A DNA stretch of 64,000 nt. Source: Staphylococcus coagulans (GTDB taxonomy: Bacteria; Bacillota; Bacilli; Staphylococcales; Staphylococcaceae). The position numbers and the translations under genes were made by a program. How positions within the stretch are numbered: the first letter of the stretch is position 1; each line of letters starts with the position of its first letter. The notes below the pieces were generated by a model. The model saw nothing but the letters and a program-made list of their open reading frames with translations, was not told where the DNA came from and searched no databases. The stretch spans positions 1 to 64,000 of the forward strand of contig NZ_PPQN01000024.1 of NCBI RefSeq assembly GCF_002901995.1, read 5' to 3'. This document shows, piece by piece, positions 1 through 10,768 of the stretch.

Positions 1-175
1 TATCACCTATGTTATTCAGTGCAATATATCCTAAAGAAGCATTGTTATTCTAAAATTAATAATATACTTAAAATTCTGAAAAGTAAATAAAGGTTTATAC
101 TCATTGTTTTTAAGCTTATTTACTAGCAAGCTAATCGTTAAAAATATACAACCTTTTAAAATGCATAATTCTCAT
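1..175. other. AT-rich flank, no gene seen
   Basis: This stretch lies beyond the pheT terminator. I find no convincing open reading frame with a ribosome binding site, no RNA motif and no strong repeat. A gene may begin outside the window. Confidence 0.4.
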
Positions 176-219
176 AAAAAATGGACTGGTAAAACGAGGA
201 ACGTTTGTTTACCAGTCCA
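176..219 (-). terminator. Terminator of pheST
   Basis: The arms TGGACTGGTAAA (182-193) and TTTACCAGTCCA (208-219) are perfectly complementary. On the minus strand the stem is followed by a run of T (TTTTTTAT), as expected for an intrinsic terminator about 55 bases after the pheT stop. Confidence 0.9.
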
Positions 220-273
220 AATTTATAATAAAGGGATAACTTCAAAACTATTACAAATAGATTTAATTTTCTA

Positions 274-2679
274 TTAAGCTCTTAAAGTCGCGCCTTCAGC
301 TTCTAAAGCAGAAAGAATCTGTTCGTGAACTTTTGCGACTTGTTCTTCAGTTAGCGTATTTGTTTCATCTAAATATTCAAGTCGAATCGCAATGGATTTT
401 TGACCTTCTTCCATGTGTTCTCCTTCATAGACATCAAACACAGAAGCATCTTTCAAAATTTCTCCGCCATTTTCACGAATCCTTTGTATTAAGTTAGCAG
501 CTCTTACTTCTGACTTCACAACTAATGCAATATCTCTTGTTACACCTGGGAATTTAGGAATAGGTTGATAATTGATATATCCCACAGATTGTTGCATGAT
601 TTTTTCATAATTCAATTCAAAAACGTAAGTACGTGATAGGTCATAAGATTTTGCTACTGTTGGATGAAGCTCACCGATAAAACCAGTCGCTTCTCCATTT
701 AAAATTACAGCTGCAGTGCGACCAGGATGTAGCCCGTCGATTTGTGCTGTTTCATATTCAAAGTCCAATGCTAATTTATCAGCTACACGATCAACAACAC
801 CTTTTAACAGATAGAAATCAACTATTTCTTTTTTACCTTGCCAAGGATTAGAGACATATTCTCCAGTCATGATACCACTTAAGTATTCCACTTGGTCTGG
901 TAACGTGCCTTCCCCGTTACCAAAAAAGACATTACCCAATTCATATAAAGCAATATTATGATTTTTACGTGCTACGTTATATTGTGTTGCATCTATTAAA
1001 TGTGGGATAAGGCTTTGGCGTAATGTTGAATGTGCTTCACTCATTGGCATTAATAATGAAATCGTTTCTCGATCTACTGTTGTAAATGCAGAGGCACGTT
1101 CTTGATCAACTAAAGAATAAGTAATCGCTTGAGATAAGCCTGCACCTTCTAATGCATTTTTAACCACACGTGTTTTACGTTGACGATCAGTAAGTGCGCC
1201 ACTTGTTACATGCTCAAATACTGGTAGACTTGATGGAATGTTGTCATAACCGTATATTCTTGCGATTTCTTCAATTAAATCAGCTTGTATTGTAATATCA
1301 CGACGACGTGATGGCACTTTAACAGTGATTTCTGAACCATCTACTTCAGTTTCAAAGCCTAGTTGATTAAAGACACGGATAATGTCTGCCTCTGTAAGAT
1401 TAAAACCGACTGTTCGATTTACTTTATCAGTAGTAATCTTAATTTCTGTAGTCAACGTGCCCAAATCTCCATCTGAAACGCGACCACTTAAAACTTGTCC
1501 ACTCGCAAGTGTTTCTAGTAAATAACACGCACGATCGACCGCTTCATCTAAGAATTCTGTTGCCAGTCCTTTTTCAAAACGGCTAGAAGATTCGCTTCTT
1601 AAATTTAAACGGCGTGAAGTATGACGAATCGATACTGAATCGAAAATGGCACCTTCGACCACCACGTTTTGTGTTTGTGGGGTAACTTCAGAAAAATCTC
1701 CACCCATAACACCACCAAGCGCAATCGGTTGTTTGCCATTTGTGATAACAATGTCTGTATCCACTAATTTTCTTTCTTGATCATCTAAAGTCGTCATCAA
1801 CTCATTTTCATGTGCTTGTCTAACTACAATTTCATTTGAACCGATTTGATCTTTATCAAACATATGTAGTGGTTGACCGTACTCCAACATGACATAGTTA
1901 GAAATATCTACAACATTGTTAAATGGGCGAATACCTGCTTTCATTAAACGTGCTTGCATCCATTCTGGTGAAGGCTCAATTTTTACATTTTTTACAACGC
2001 GCGCACTATAATAAGGTACTTTTGAGGCATTTTCTACTTTGACTGATATTGCATCAGCTGCGTTTTCTTCTAATTCAGTCGCTGTTGTTTCAGGTCTTGC
2101 TACTTTTTTACCATAAAGCGCCGCTGTTTCATAGGCTGTTCCAATCATACTTAATGCATCTGCACGGTTTGGCGTTAAATCGAATTCCATAGATTGGTCA
2201 TTGAGATAGAGTGCTTCAAGTGCGTCTGTTCCTGGTGTAATTTTAGATGAAAATTGATAGATTCCGTTTTCAAAAGCTTTTGGCACAACACTACTTGATA
2301 AGCCTATTTCTTGTAATGAACAGATCATACCATGAGAGACTTCTCCACGTAATTTTGCCTTTTTAATTTTTATGCCACCCGGTAATCTAGCGCCAACTTT
2401 TGCGACAATGACAGTTTGACCTTCACCAATATTCGGAGCCCCACAGACAATTTGTACAGGTGCTTCTTCACCAATATCAACTTGGCAAATATTTAATTTA
2501 GCTGCATCTGGATGTGCTACCACTGATTCAACATAACCTACAACTAAATTTTTAATATCTTTTGTAAAATCATGAATATCATCTACTTCAATACCTGTAC
2601 GTGTAATACGTTCTGCTAAATCTTCGACAGCAACATCAATTTCAACATATTCTTCTAGCCATTCTTTAGATACTAACAT
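274..2679 (-). CDS. pheT: Phenylalanyl-tRNA synthetase beta subunit
   Basis: This is the beta subunit of the cytoplasmic alpha2-beta2 enzyme that charges tRNA-Phe. The 801-residue product has the usual order: an N-terminal tRNA-binding/EMAP-like domain (about residues 40-150), B3/B4 editing domain, B5 domain, catalytic-like core and a C-terminal anticodon-binding FDX-ACB domain ending near residue 800. I chose the ATG at 2679 (MLVSKEWL), because AGAGGTGA lies at a proper distance upstream; a GTG three codons earlier sits inside that Shine-Dalgarno sequence. The start overlaps the end of pheS by 14 bases, so the two subunits are probably translationally coupled. The gene is controlled with pheS by the upstream T-box. 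Confidence 0.97.
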   Translation of the reverse strand: MLVSKEWLEEYVEIDVAVEDLAERITRTGIEVDDIHDFTKDIKNLVVGYVESVVAHPDAAKLNICQVDIGEEAPVQIVCGAPNIGEGQTVIVAKVGARLPGGIKIKKAKLRGEVSHGMICSLQEIGLSSSVVPKAFENGIYQFSSKITPGTDALEALYLNDQSMEFDLTPNRADALSMIGTAYETAALYGKKVARPETTATELEENAADAISVKVENASKVPYYSARVVKNVKIEPSPEWMQARLMKAGIRPFNNVVDISNYVMLEYGQPLHMFDKDQIGSNEIVVRQAHENELMTTLDDQERKLVDTDIVITNGKQPIALGGVMGGDFSEVTPQTQNVVVEGAIFDSVSIRHTSRRLNLRSESSSRFEKGLATEFLDEAVDRACYLLETLASGQVLSGRVSDGDLGTLTTEIKITTDKVNRTVGFNLTEADIIRVFNQLGFETEVDGSEITVKVPSRRRDITIQADLIEEIARIYGYDNIPSSLPVFEHVTSGALTDRQRKTRVVKNALEGAGLSQAITYSLVDQERASAFTTVDRETISLLMPMSEAHSTLRQSLIPHLIDATQYNVARKNHNIALYELGNVFFGNGEGTLPDQVEYLSGIMTGEYVSNPWQGKKEIVDFYLLKGVVDRVADKLALDFEYETAQIDGLHPGRTAAVILNGEATGFIGELHPTVAKSYDLSRTYVFELNYEKIMQQSVGYINYQPIPKFPGVTRDIALVVKSEVRAANLIQRIRENGGEILKDASVFDVYEGEHMEEGQKSIAIRLEYLDETNTLTEEQVAKVHEQILSALEAEGATLRA

Positions 2680-3736
2680 CTTGGTCACCTCTATCTTCTA
2701 CTGCTTTAAATTGATTTAAGAAACGTACATCATTTGTATAGAAATGGCGAATGTCTTCTATACCGTATTTGAGCATTGCAATTCGGTCAGGCCCCATACC
2801 AAAAGCAAATCCAGAGTATTTAGTTGAATCAAAGCCTGCCATTTCTAGCACGTTTGGATGCACCATGCCTGCACCTAAAATCTCTATCCAGCCTGTGTGT
2901 TTACATACATTACAACCTTTTCCTTTACATTTAAAACAAGACACGTCAACTTCTACTGATGGTTCAGTGAACGGGAAATAACTTGGACGTAAGCGAATTT
3001 CACGATCGGCACCGAACAGTGATTTTGCTAATAACTCCAACGTTCCTTTTAAGTCACTCATTTTAATGTTTTCATCTACAACAAGACCTTCAATTTGTGT
3101 GAATTGATGACTATGTGTTGCATCATCTGAATCGCGTCGATAAACTTTACCTGGACAAATAATTTTAACAGGACCTTGCCCCTGTCTTTTTTCCATAGTC
3201 CGTGCTTGTACAGGTGATGTGTGTGTACGAAGTAATATTTCTTCTGTGATATAAAAGCTATCTTGCATATCTCTAGCTGGATGTGACTTCGGTAAGTTTA
3301 ATGCTTCAAAATTATAGTAATCCTGTTCTACTTCATAACCTGTAACAATTTCATAACCTAATCCTAAAAATAAATCTTCAATTTCTTCTATAGTCCGCGT
3401 TAACGGATGTTGTGCACCGTTCGCAACTTTTCTACCTGGAAGTGTCACATCAATTGACTCTTCTGCAAGCTGTTGATTTAATTTAGCTTCAGCTAAAACC
3501 GTTTGACGTGCTTCAATATCACTTTCGATCGCTTGTCTAACGACATTCACTTGTTGACCGTAAGCTGGTTTTTCTTCTTTAGGCAAGTCTTTCATATGTT
3601 TCATAAGTCCAGTGACTAGACCCTTTTTACCTAGATATTTAACCTTAACATCTTGCAATGCTTTTTCATCTTCTGCTTGTTGAATGTCTTCAATCGCCTG
3701 ATGTTTGATTTTCGTCATTTCATCATTTTGCACCAT
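2666..3736 (-). CDS. pheS: Phenylalanyl-tRNA synthetase alpha subunit
   Basis: This is the catalytic subunit of phenylalanyl-tRNA synthetase, class II. The 356-residue protein begins with a coiled-coil arm (about 1-90), followed by the class II core with the motif 2 region ([19 protein letters not shown]) and the C-terminal motif 3 stretch [12 protein letters not shown] Cys-rich insertion ([16 protein letters not shown]) lies between them, as in other Firmicute PheS. The start is preceded by AAGGAGG with good spacing. It is the first gene of the pheST operon, and its 5' leader carries a T-box that should couple expression to uncharged tRNA-Phe. Confidence 0.97.
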   Translation of the reverse strand: MVQNDEMTKIKHQAIEDIQQAEDEKALQDVKVKYLGKKGLVTGLMKHMKDLPKEEKPAYGQQVNVVRQAIESDIEARQTVLAEAKLNQQLAEESIDVTLPGRKVANGAQHPLTRTIEEIEDLFLGLGYEIVTGYEVEQDYYNFEALNLPKSHPARDMQDSFYITEEILLRTHTSPVQARTMEKRQGQGPVKIICPGKVYRRDSDDATHSHQFTQIEGLVVDENIKMSDLKGTLELLAKSLFGADREIRLRPSYFPFTEPSVEVDVSCFKCKGKGCNVCKHTGWIEILGAGMVHPNVLEMAGFDSTKYSGFAFGMGPDRIAMLKYGIEDIRHFYTNDVRFLNQFKAVEDRGDQDVSI

Positions 3737-3892
3737 TATTGTTCCTCCTTTAATTAAACCAACACTTGCCTCGTCATCAAAAAAGTAAAAAGTTAATTTT
3801 TTACCTTCCCCACTTTATCATTTTAGATTTTTCGTTGACTAAGCGGCAATTTTGTCCTAGCCTATACTTCTTTTCCATTCATTTAATGAAAA

Positions 3893-4144
3893 TAAAAAAG
3901 ATTCCACCCCAATAGAAATGGGACGAAATCTTTCCGTGGTACCACCCAGTTTTATGTAAAATAAATACATACACTCTGATTTGATGTTGATAACGGATAT
4001 CACTCCGACTTAAATCTCTTTAAGTAGCTAAAAAGGTGAAAAAAACTATGTAAGTTGAGTATCACTTTCAGTTAATGTCATACTTCCCTAGGCAACTTCT
4101 TTAATAGTTTACGTCTTTTTGTTCGCAATTGTTGAATTGTTAAT
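3893..4144 (-). promoter_or_regulatory. T-box leader of pheST (tRNA-Phe responsive)
   Basis: On the minus strand the conserved T-box core GGGTGGTACCACGG lies at 3935-3948. It is followed at once by a terminator stem whose arms AAAGATT and AATCTTT sit at 3927-3933 and 3897-3903, with a T run. The roughly 180-base upstream part has room for stem I. A TTC triplet in the sequence TTTTTCACC near 4035-4045 is the likely Phe specifier, which I infer by position only. Uncharged tRNA-Phe should stabilise the antiterminator and allow read-through into pheS. Confidence 0.92.
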
Positions 4145-4150
4145 ACGTTT

Positions 4151-4179
4151 ATTATATACATGCAGTTAGAAAGGGTCAA
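4151..4179 (-). promoter_or_regulatory. Sigma-A promoter of pheST
   Basis: Read on the minus strand there is TTGACC (4174-4179), a 17-base spacer and a perfect TATAAT (4151-4156). Transcription would start near 4144, just upstream of the T-box leader. The promoter abuts the end of the TrmH-family gene. Confidence 0.85.
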
Positions 4180-4196
4180 CCCAGATTCGTTCTCTT

Positions 4197-4943
4197 TTAT
4201 CCTTTCAAATAAAACATTAAAACCCCTGCAGCGACTGCTACATTTAAACTTTCAGCTTGTCCATAAATTGGGATGGTTAAATTTTGAGTCGTGTGTTGCA
4301 ATAATTCAGGTGCAACCCCTTGTCCTTCGTTTCCAACAATTAATCCGAAGCGAGATTGGCGCGTAGCCACTTGATGATAAACTGTTGCTTCTTCAAGTGC
4401 CGTTCCATATATCGGGCCATCGAAGTGAGTGATAAAATCTAAAACATTATCGACAACTTGGATAGGAATATGAAAAACACTTCCTTGACTCGCACGCAAA
4501 ACCTTATCTTGATAAACATCTGCAGTCCCTTTAGTGAGTATCACTAAATCTAAGCCTGCAGCATCCGCTGTTCGAATAAGCGTCCCTAAATTCCCTGGAT
4601 CTTGGATACGATCTAAAATAAGCACTTGCTGTGCTTGCTTGGTATTCACTTCAGACTTTTCTATTACCGCGAAAACACCCTGTGGGGTCATCGTACCCGA
4701 CAAACTCTCAGCAACTTTTTGAGTGATTTCATACGTTTCTTCAGTATGTTGAATCATCTCTTGGTCGACCCGTTGTGGTTCAATCATAAATAATTGCCTG
4801 ATTTTAATGCCACTTTGATAAGCGGCCTCAATTAAATGTGGTCCTTCTATAATCGCTAAACCTTGTTTATCCCGCTCTCTCTTCTTTTTTAACTTATTAA
4901 AATTTTTGATTTTTGCATTTTGTATAGATGTGATTTGTTCCAT
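4197..4943 (-). CDS. TrmH-family (SpoU) RNA 2'-O-methyltransferase
   Basis: This is a SPOUT-fold SAM-dependent RNA ribose methyltransferase of 248 residues. An N-terminal substrate-binding (L30e-like) part (1-100) precedes the SpoU domain with its three motifs: LDRIQDPGNLGTLIRTADA (motif 1, with the catalytic Arg), VGNEGQGV (motif 2) and the knot-forming C-terminus IPIYGQAESLNVAVAAG (motif 3). The target base is not visible from sequence; the family includes 23S rRNA methylases such as RlmB and TsnR-like proteins. It is transcribed alone, between rpmF and the pheST promoter. In S. aureus the isd haem-uptake genes separate it from rpmF; here they do not. Confidence 0.9.
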   Translation of the reverse strand: MEQITSIQNAKIKNFNKLKKKRERDKQGLAIIEGPHLIEAAYQSGIKIRQLFMIEPQRVDQEMIQHTEETYEITQKVAESLSGTMTPQGVFAVIEKSEVNTKQAQQVLILDRIQDPGNLGTLIRTADAAGLDLVILTKGTADVYQDKVLRASQGSVFHIPIQVVDNVLDFITHFDGPIYGTALEEATVYHQVATRQSRFGLIVGNEGQGVAPELLQHTTQNLTIPIYGQAESLNVAVAAGVLMFYLKG

Positions 4944-5024
4944 AATAACCTCTTTTCACTTCCGCCTATGCTGTATATGTGGCAACTGTCTCAATTTTGG
5001 TTAAAGTATATTATAATATCCAGA

Positions 5025-5063
5025 AAAATAAGGCTGGAACAGCAATAGTTCCAGCCTTATTTT
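5025..5063 (-). terminator. Strong terminator after rpmF
   Basis: A perfect 16-base inverted repeat (AAAATAAGGCTGGAAC and GTTCCAGCCTTATTTT) with a 7-base loop lies 32 bases past the rpmF stop. The T run makes it a terminator in the rpmF direction. Confidence 0.9.
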
Positions 5064-5094
5064 AACTTAATATTATTAAACTGTAAAAAGTCTA

Positions 5095-5268
5095 TTATTT
5101 AGAAACGACTTCTTCACCTTTGTATGACCCACAGCTTGGGCATACACGGTGAGCTAATTTAAATTCACCACAGTTTCCGCACTCTTGAAAACCAGGTACT
5201 GCTAATTTAATGTGAGTACGACGTTTGTTTTTTCTTGTTTTAGAAGTTCTTCTTTTTGGTACTGCCAT
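5095..5268 (-). CDS. rpmF: 50S ribosomal protein L32
   Basis: This short gene encodes the 57-residue L32, a component of the large ribosomal subunit. The translation starts [19 protein letters not shown], the conserved basic N-terminus. Four cysteines at residues 30, 33, 43 and 46 form the zinc ribbon, so this is the zinc-binding (C+) form. GGAGG lies 7 bases before the ATG. It follows the yceD-like gene, the usual bacterial pairing, and is probably cotranscribed with it. Confidence 0.97.
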   Translation of the reverse strand: MAVPKRRTSKTRKNKRRTHIKLAVPGFQECGNCGEFKLAHRVCPSCGSYKGEEVVSK

Positions 5269-5315
5269 GATTAATCCTCCCTTTTATTCGATTAGACGCA
5301 TGTATTTCAAAAAGC

Positions 5316-5855
5316 TTAGCGTGCATGGTTACGATCATCGTATAATTGTTGTAATTTCTGAAGCCTTGGATCGACATTTACTTTTGATTCATCATGAGAT
5401 GGGTCATTATGCAAATCATCTTCGTCAATAACTTCCCAACCTTGACCACCAGTCAGCATGTCTTCGCTATCATCAGCAACAACGCGCATTGGCTTTTCAA
5501 GCATTACGATTTCCTCGGCGATATCTCGGAGGTTAATCATGCCATCCGTTGCAAGATGATAATGCTCATCGTCCTCATCTTCATACAAACCATCTAAGTC
5601 AAACACTTCTGTTGTTGATGCATCTAATGGAACATCCACAGGGACTAATGTTCGCGCGCATGCCATAGTATAATTCCCAGTTAAATGCATTTGAGCAACT
5701 ACTTCGTTGGATTTAACGGTAAGCTCCCCTTCTATTTGAATAGGAGATAAGTCCAAAATATCTAATTTTTGAACAAGATCGTTAAATGTCACGGTTTGAC
5801 TAAATTTAAAAGGTTGTCCTTGGTATTTTCTTAATTGTGTTATTGACCATTTCAT
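5316..5855 (-). CDS. yceD: YceD/DUF177 family protein, rRNA-linked
   Basis: A 179-residue acidic protein of the DUF177 family, which is almost always found just upstream of rpmF. In other bacteria and plastids the family is linked to 23S rRNA accumulation; the biochemical activity is not settled. The centre carries the family-typical stretch TMACARTLVPVDVPL with its single Cys, and the C-terminus is highly acidic (EDDEHYH, DEDDLHNDPSHDES). It starts 107 bases before the divergent tmcAL gene and is most likely in one operon with rpmF. Confidence 0.85.
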   Translation of the reverse strand: MKWSITQLRKYQGQPFKFSQTVTFNDLVQKLDILDLSPIQIEGELTVKSNEVVAQMHLTGNYTMACARTLVPVDVPLDASTTEVFDLDGLYEDEDDEHYHLATDGMINLRDIAEEIVMLEKPMRVVADDSEDMLTGGQGWEVIDEDDLHNDPSHDESKVNVDPRLQKLQQLYDDRNHAR

Positions 5856-5939
5856 ATGGCTTCACCTCTAACAAGCACAAAATTTATTTTAACTTTTGAA
5901 TCTTAAGTTGTCAAGATTTTTTCTTAACATCTTATGTTC

Positions 5940-5948
5940 TGATACAAT
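5940..5948 (+). promoter_or_regulatory. Extended -10 promoter of tmcAL
   Basis: TGATACAAT is an extended -10 element (TGn-TACAAT). No good -35 is seen at normal spacing, which is typical of this promoter class. It lies 34 bases before the probable tmcAL start. Confidence 0.55.
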
Positions 5949-5981
5949 ATTTATAATGAAACACGAAAGGACAGAATGCAA

Positions 5982-7115
5982 ATGAAAAGCGTCGCCATGA
6001 TTACAGAATATAATCCATTCCACAACGGGCATCTCTACCATGCAACTCAAAGTCAACGAGAGGCTAATGCTGATGTCGCTATCGCTATTATGAGCGGTCA
6101 ATTTATGATGCGTGGCATGCCTGCTATATTTAATAAATTTAAACGTGCACGAATGGCTACAGTGGCTTGTGATATTGTTGTAGAATTGCCTTTACTCGGA
6201 TCACTTTCATCTAGCGATATTTTTGCTGAAATGGGAATCAAAGTGGCTTCGTATATGCAAGCAGATGTACTCAGCTTTGGTAGCGAAAGTGGTGATAGGA
6301 TTCAGTTGAAACAAACTGCAGAGCAATTGCTTGAACTAGAAGAGACAGACGCTTTTAAACGTGAAGTTAAATCTGGTAAAAGCTATGCACGCATCGCAGG
6401 TGAAATTTTACATACCGACATTTTAGCAGAACCTAATAATGTACTTGCAATCGCTTACATTAAAAATATATTGCGCCATAATCCAAAACTTCAGCCGATG
6501 ACTATAAGTCGAGCGCACACGCACCACCACGATGACCAATTTCAACATGACTCCCTAGCAAGTGGTACCGCCATTCGCAAAAGTTTATGCGGTAAAGATG
6601 ATGTTTGGAAAACGATGGTTCCTAAACAAAATGTTCAACTCATGACGCAACCCTATTGCGACTCAGAACGGTTATTTCAATTGATTAAATTGTCAATATT
6701 ACAACAATCTCCTTCAAGTTTAAAAAGTATTTATACGATGAGCGAAGGGTTTGAGAATAGATTACATAAAGTTATTACTAAAGTTTCAAACTATGATGAA
6801 TTGATGACAGCACTAAAAACAAAACGCTATACTTATACACACATTCAACGCATTTTGATGAATATTTTACTTAACTTTCAATATAGCGATGTCAATAAGC
6901 AACTCCCCGGTGTGAGAATACTGGCAATGTCTCAAAAGGGCCAACAATATTTAAAACATTTAAAATCGATTGCACCCGAAAAACAATTCATTACTAATGT
7001 CAATCGTGAAAATGCTCCCCTTTTCAAACATGAAATTAAAGCAACAGAGATATACAATTTATTAACAGATGAAACCATAAATGATTTCAACACACCTGTT
7101 TATATCGCACAATAA
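5982..7115 (+). CDS. tmcAL: tRNA(Met) cytidine acetate ligase
   Basis: TmcAL (formerly YlbM, DUF795) activates acetate with ATP and transfers it to the wobble cytidine of elongator tRNA-Met, giving ac4C34. The N-terminal nucleotidyltransferase-like domain shows TEYNPFHNGH (the HxGH signature) at residues 8-17 and SGQFMMRG after it; the remainder is the family's helical domain. With the ATG at 5982 the product is 377 residues and begins MKSV like the S. aureus protein. An in-frame ATG at 5976 is only 4 bases from GAAAGGA and less likely. The gene is convergent with coaD. Confidence 0.93.
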   Translation: MKSVAMITEYNPFHNGHLYHATQSQREANADVAIAIMSGQFMMRGMPAIFNKFKRARMATVACDIVVELPLLGSLSSSDIFAEMGIKVASYMQADVLSFGSESGDRIQLKQTAEQLLELEETDAFKREVKSGKSYARIAGEILHTDILAEPNNVLAIAYIKNILRHNPKLQPMTISRAHTHHHDDQFQHDSLASGTAIRKSLCGKDDVWKTMVPKQNVQLMTQPYCDSERLFQLIKLSILQQSPSSLKSIYTMSEGFENRLHKVITKVSNYDELMTALKTKRYTYTHIQRILMNILLNFQYSDVNKQLPGVRILAMSQKGQQYLKHLKSIAPEKQFITNVNRENAPLFKHEIKATEIYNLLTDETINDFNTPVYIAQ

Positions 7116-7426
7116 AGTTTTACAGCTGCAAAGTGCAATAGAAACTCTTTTTTTACAAATAACTATCATAAATAATAAGAAAACGTTTTGAATAGCTAGC
7201 ACCATCGGTTCACTCCAACTCAAAACGTTTTCCAGTTTGTTATTAAATTTGTTATTCAAGGTTGTACTGAGAAAATCATTTTTTCACCGTAAACATTGTA
7301 AGAACAGATGCTTACGTTGAACAGTACACCATTGAACGCAATTGACGTCATAGCGTTTTTAGCGCTTCATTTTCAATTAATTGTATATCTTTTAATAAAT
7401 GCTCATGGTTCGACGTTGGTTTTTGT
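7116..7426. other. Convergent tmcAL-coaD spacer with AAAACGTTTT repeat
   Basis: No gene is seen here. The spacer holds an inverted repeat, GAAAACGTTTTGA (7179-7191) and TCAAAACGTTTTC (7220-7232). Each arm is itself built on the palindrome AAAACGTTTT, so the pair can form one long stem or two small ones. It could serve as a two-way transcription stop between the convergent genes, although the T runs are weak. Confidence 0.5.
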
Positions 7427-8459
<1,033 letters not shown>

Positions 8460-8522
8460 TGATTCACACTTCCAATCTGATTTCATTTTTAATATACTTT
8501 GAATTATAAGGAGGATATCATC

Positions 8523-8912
8523 ATGCAACAATCTTTTATCGTATTAGGACATGGTCTTACCGACCTTTATGAGTTTAAAACATTAATTCAATATAACTAT
8601 AAGCGTATTAATCGTATTGTTTTCTTTCATACGCCTAAGTCAGAAAAACAATTAACATCTGTCGCTATGATTATGCAACCTACTGAGGGACGTAAATTTC
8701 AAGCAATATATATGATGTTAGATGCAGTACGTTATCCATACCCAGAGAGTAATAAAAAATATGAGCTGATACAATCATTTGCCAAACCCTATAATATTGA
8801 AATGGTAGGTATTGACGTGCATGCACCTGATGATTATCCTGAATTAGCATTATATTTTAATTATTTAAAAAGTGTGTTACGATTACAAAATTGGATTCCT
8901 CATTTAGAATGA
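8523..8912 (+). CDS. Conserved staphylococcal protein of unknown function
   Basis: This encodes 129 residues starting MQQSFIVLGHGLTDLYEF, behind an excellent AAGGAGGAT. I recognise the staphylococcal neighbour of rsmD but know no function. The protein is soluble, without signal peptide or membrane segment. It has a GHGLTDLYE motif near the N-terminus and a C-terminal region rich in aromatic residues. It is divergent from rsmD and ends two bases before the stop of the convergent ylbG. Confidence 0.75.
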   Translation: MQQSFIVLGHGLTDLYEFKTLIQYNYKRINRIVFFHTPKSEKQLTSVAMIMQPTEGRKFQAIYMMLDAVRYPYPESNKKYELIQSFAKPYNIEMVGIDVHAPDDYPELALYFNYLKSVLRLQNWIPHLE

Positions 8913-8914
8913 CA

Positions 8915-9160
8915 TTATTCGTTCACTTCTTTTGAGTATTCTCTTTTTAAATATTTATAAGGCGAGCCAACAACTCGAGTCACATATTTTAGTTTCATTA
9001 ATTTTGTCACAACTTCATCTACACGATCTTGGCTGACATACATAGAAACGTATTGTTCTTGCGGATTACTATAAACGATATGGCCATATTTTCTAATATG
9101 ACGTTCATGTTTCATATTTTTTAAATAAATAATAATCTTTTCACGTTGTATGATATTCAT
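8915..9160 (-). CDS. ylbG: YlbG family protein (UPF0298)
   Basis: An 81-residue protein of the UPF0298 family, found in Firmicutes beside rsmD/coaD and of unknown function. The motif [25 protein letters not shown] with the later YVSMYV and [13 protein letters not shown] is typical. It is a small, basic, soluble protein. It is transcribed away from the glycerophosphodiesterase gene. Confidence 0.85.
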   Translation of the reverse strand: MNIIQREKIIIYLKNMKHERHIRKYGHIVYSNPQEQYVSMYVSQDRVDEVVTKLMKLKYVTRVVGSPYKYLKREYSKEVNE

Positions 9161-9256
9161 ATTTTCACCTCAATCTTTACAATAGTATCGTACCATGAGA
9201 CTGGTCATCCGAAAAGGCGCTTTAAAGAATCTATCATTCGATGGGAGGAATGTGGA

Positions 9257-10210
9257 ATGACACAATCACGACGTTTGATTACTCGAACTCTATTAAGCAT
9301 CACCTCGCTCATAGGCGGTGCAGCTTTTATTAAACATTATAAAAAAGGATCGATGCATCGACAAATCCCTGAATTTTTCCAGCATCCTGCCCCCTATATA
9401 TTTAGCCATCGTGGCGGTATGGCAGAACGCCCTGAATCAACTATCCTTGCTTTCGATCATTCAGTTGAAATGAATCTAACAGGATTTGAAACAGATATTC
9501 GCATAACTAAAGATGAAAAAGTGATTGTATTTCATGATGCTGACGTTAACCGTACAACAAACGGTTCAGGTTACGTCCGTGACCATACTTTGGATGAATT
9601 AAAATCGCTTGATGCAGGTTATCGTTTTAAAGATATGAATGGTAAAAAACCTTACCAAAATCATCCGGACGCAAAAATTATGACGATGGATGAACTCTTA
9701 TCTCGCTATCCTGATCAATTAGTCAATATTGATATTAAAGATCAACCTCAAAGTTACGAAGGACAAATAGCTGCCCAACGTTTATATGAGGCAATCAAGC
9801 GGAATCACGCAGAAAAACGTGTCTTAGTAACTAGCTTTTATAAAGTACAAATCGAACGTTTTTACGCCATCAGCCGCGGTGAAATTGCACTTGGCGCAAG
9901 TCAAGCTGAGGTAACTGACGCAATTTTAAAATTATATTTAGGGCTACATGCATGGTATCGTGGACATGCACAAACGTTTCAAATGCCTACTTATTTTCAT
10001 CGTATTCCACTCGTTCAGCCAAAATTGATCAACTGGCTCAACCAATCTCATATTATCCCTGGCTATTACGGGGTTAATAGTGTGGATGCAATGCATGACC
10101 TTGTAGAACAAGGTGTGCATACGATTGTCACTGATCGTCCTACGATTGGACGTCAGTTTCTCACTGCTTATCAATCCAATATCCAGAATTCATCGCACAC
10201 ATCATCCTAA
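9257..10210 (+). CDS. Membrane-anchored glycerophosphodiester phosphodiesterase
   Basis: A GDPD-family enzyme that hydrolyses glycerophosphodiesters to glycerol-3-phosphate and an alcohol. With the ATG at 9257 (GGGAGG upstream) it has 317 residues. Residues 9-26 form a hydrophobic N-terminal anchor, so the catalytic domain is probably outside the membrane. Catalytic and metal residues are visible: HRG at 51-53, E60, E78 and D80 (FETDIR) and H93 (VFHD). The TIM-barrel C-terminus ends with the usual GVHTIVTDRP. It could act on phospholipid head-group diesters or on teichoic acid; the sequence does not decide. Confidence 0.9.
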   Translation: MTQSRRLITRTLLSITSLIGGAAFIKHYKKGSMHRQIPEFFQHPAPYIFSHRGGMAERPESTILAFDHSVEMNLTGFETDIRITKDEKVIVFHDADVNRTTNGSGYVRDHTLDELKSLDAGYRFKDMNGKKPYQNHPDAKIMTMDELLSRYPDQLVNIDIKDQPQSYEGQIAAQRLYEAIKRNHAEKRVLVTSFYKVQIERFYAISRGEIALGASQAEVTDAILKLYLGLHAWYRGHAQTFQMPTYFHRIPLVQPKLINWLNQSHIIPGYYGVNSVDAMHDLVEQGVHTIVTDRPTIGRQFLTAYQSNIQNSSHTSS

Positions 10211-10211
10211 C

Positions 10212-10275
10212 GCAAAAAGCCAATTTAAACATTTAGAAAAACAAATTTCTTAACATGCTTAAATTGGCTTTTTGC
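10212..10275. terminator. Two-way terminator between GDPD gene and ricF
   Basis: A perfect 17-base inverted repeat (GCAAAAAGCCAATTTAA at 10212-10228 and TTAAATTGGCTTTTTGC at 10259-10275) sits between the two convergent genes. T runs are present on both strands. Confidence 0.85.
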
Positions 10276-10315
10276 TATTGCTCATTATTTGATGCACTTT
10301 TTACTTAACATCCAC

Positions 10316-10768
10316 TTAAAGTTGTGGATGACATTGACAGCTTGCGCCTGTCGCACAACCGCCTGTAGTCAAAGCCTCAAATAGAGGTGTACCTGCATCA
10401 ATCTTTACATTTTCTGAAACACTAGTTCCAATAATCGTTACGACTTCATCTAAGAGTTGCTGCAATTCTGTTTCACATCTTTTAAAATTAACAACATTTT
10501 CATGCATTTCATACGCTCTTTTGAGACGTCTTGTTTGTTTCATCACTTCTTGATAATCAGGATGATAGCGACCAAAACGTTGAACTTCATCATACTTCAC
10601 TTTACTTTTTAAAAACTCTGCATAGAGGCTTTGCGCAACTTGATCGGATTCTAAAGATGATTTTGCCTTTTGGTAAGCATCGAAAGCTTCTGAAGCTTTA
10701 ATTTTATCAGCCAATTCATCAGCTTGATCTAAAACTGCCATGAGCGCTTCATCGTACACTTTCTTCAT
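10316..10768 (-). CDS. ricF: YlbF/RicF-like protein with C-terminal Cys cluster
   Basis: A YlbF/YmcA-family helical protein of 150 residues. In Bacillus, YlbF (RicF) forms the RicA-RicF-RicT complex, which carries Fe-S clusters and directs RNase Y maturation of polycistronic mRNAs. Here C98 and a C-terminal trio (C138, C144, C146 in GGCATGASCQC) could bind such a cluster. The start is uncertain: ATG at 10768 follows its AAAGG very closely, and GTG at 10759 (VYDEALM) has better spacing and matches where relatives begin. Either start overlaps the end of the CAP-domain gene, so the two are coupled. Confidence 0.8.
   Translation of the reverse strand: MKKVYDEALMAVLDQADELADKIKASEAFDAYQKAKSSLESDQVAQSLYAEFLKSKVKYDEVQRFGRYHPDYQEVMKQTRRLKRAYEMHENVVNFKRCETELQQLLDEVVTIIGTSVSENVKIDAGTPLFEALTTGGCATGASCQCHPQL

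Noticed and set aside
200-216. LexA-like sequence (AAACAAACGTTCC on the minus strand)
   Set aside because: It lies in the loop of the pheT terminator, lacks the outer conserved CG, and has no promoter beside it.
7340-7426. Frame after the coaD stop reading KPTSNHEHLLKDIQLIENEALK, as if a frameshifted C-terminal extension
   Set aside because: CoaD is already full length at 161 residues and the extension matches nothing I know.
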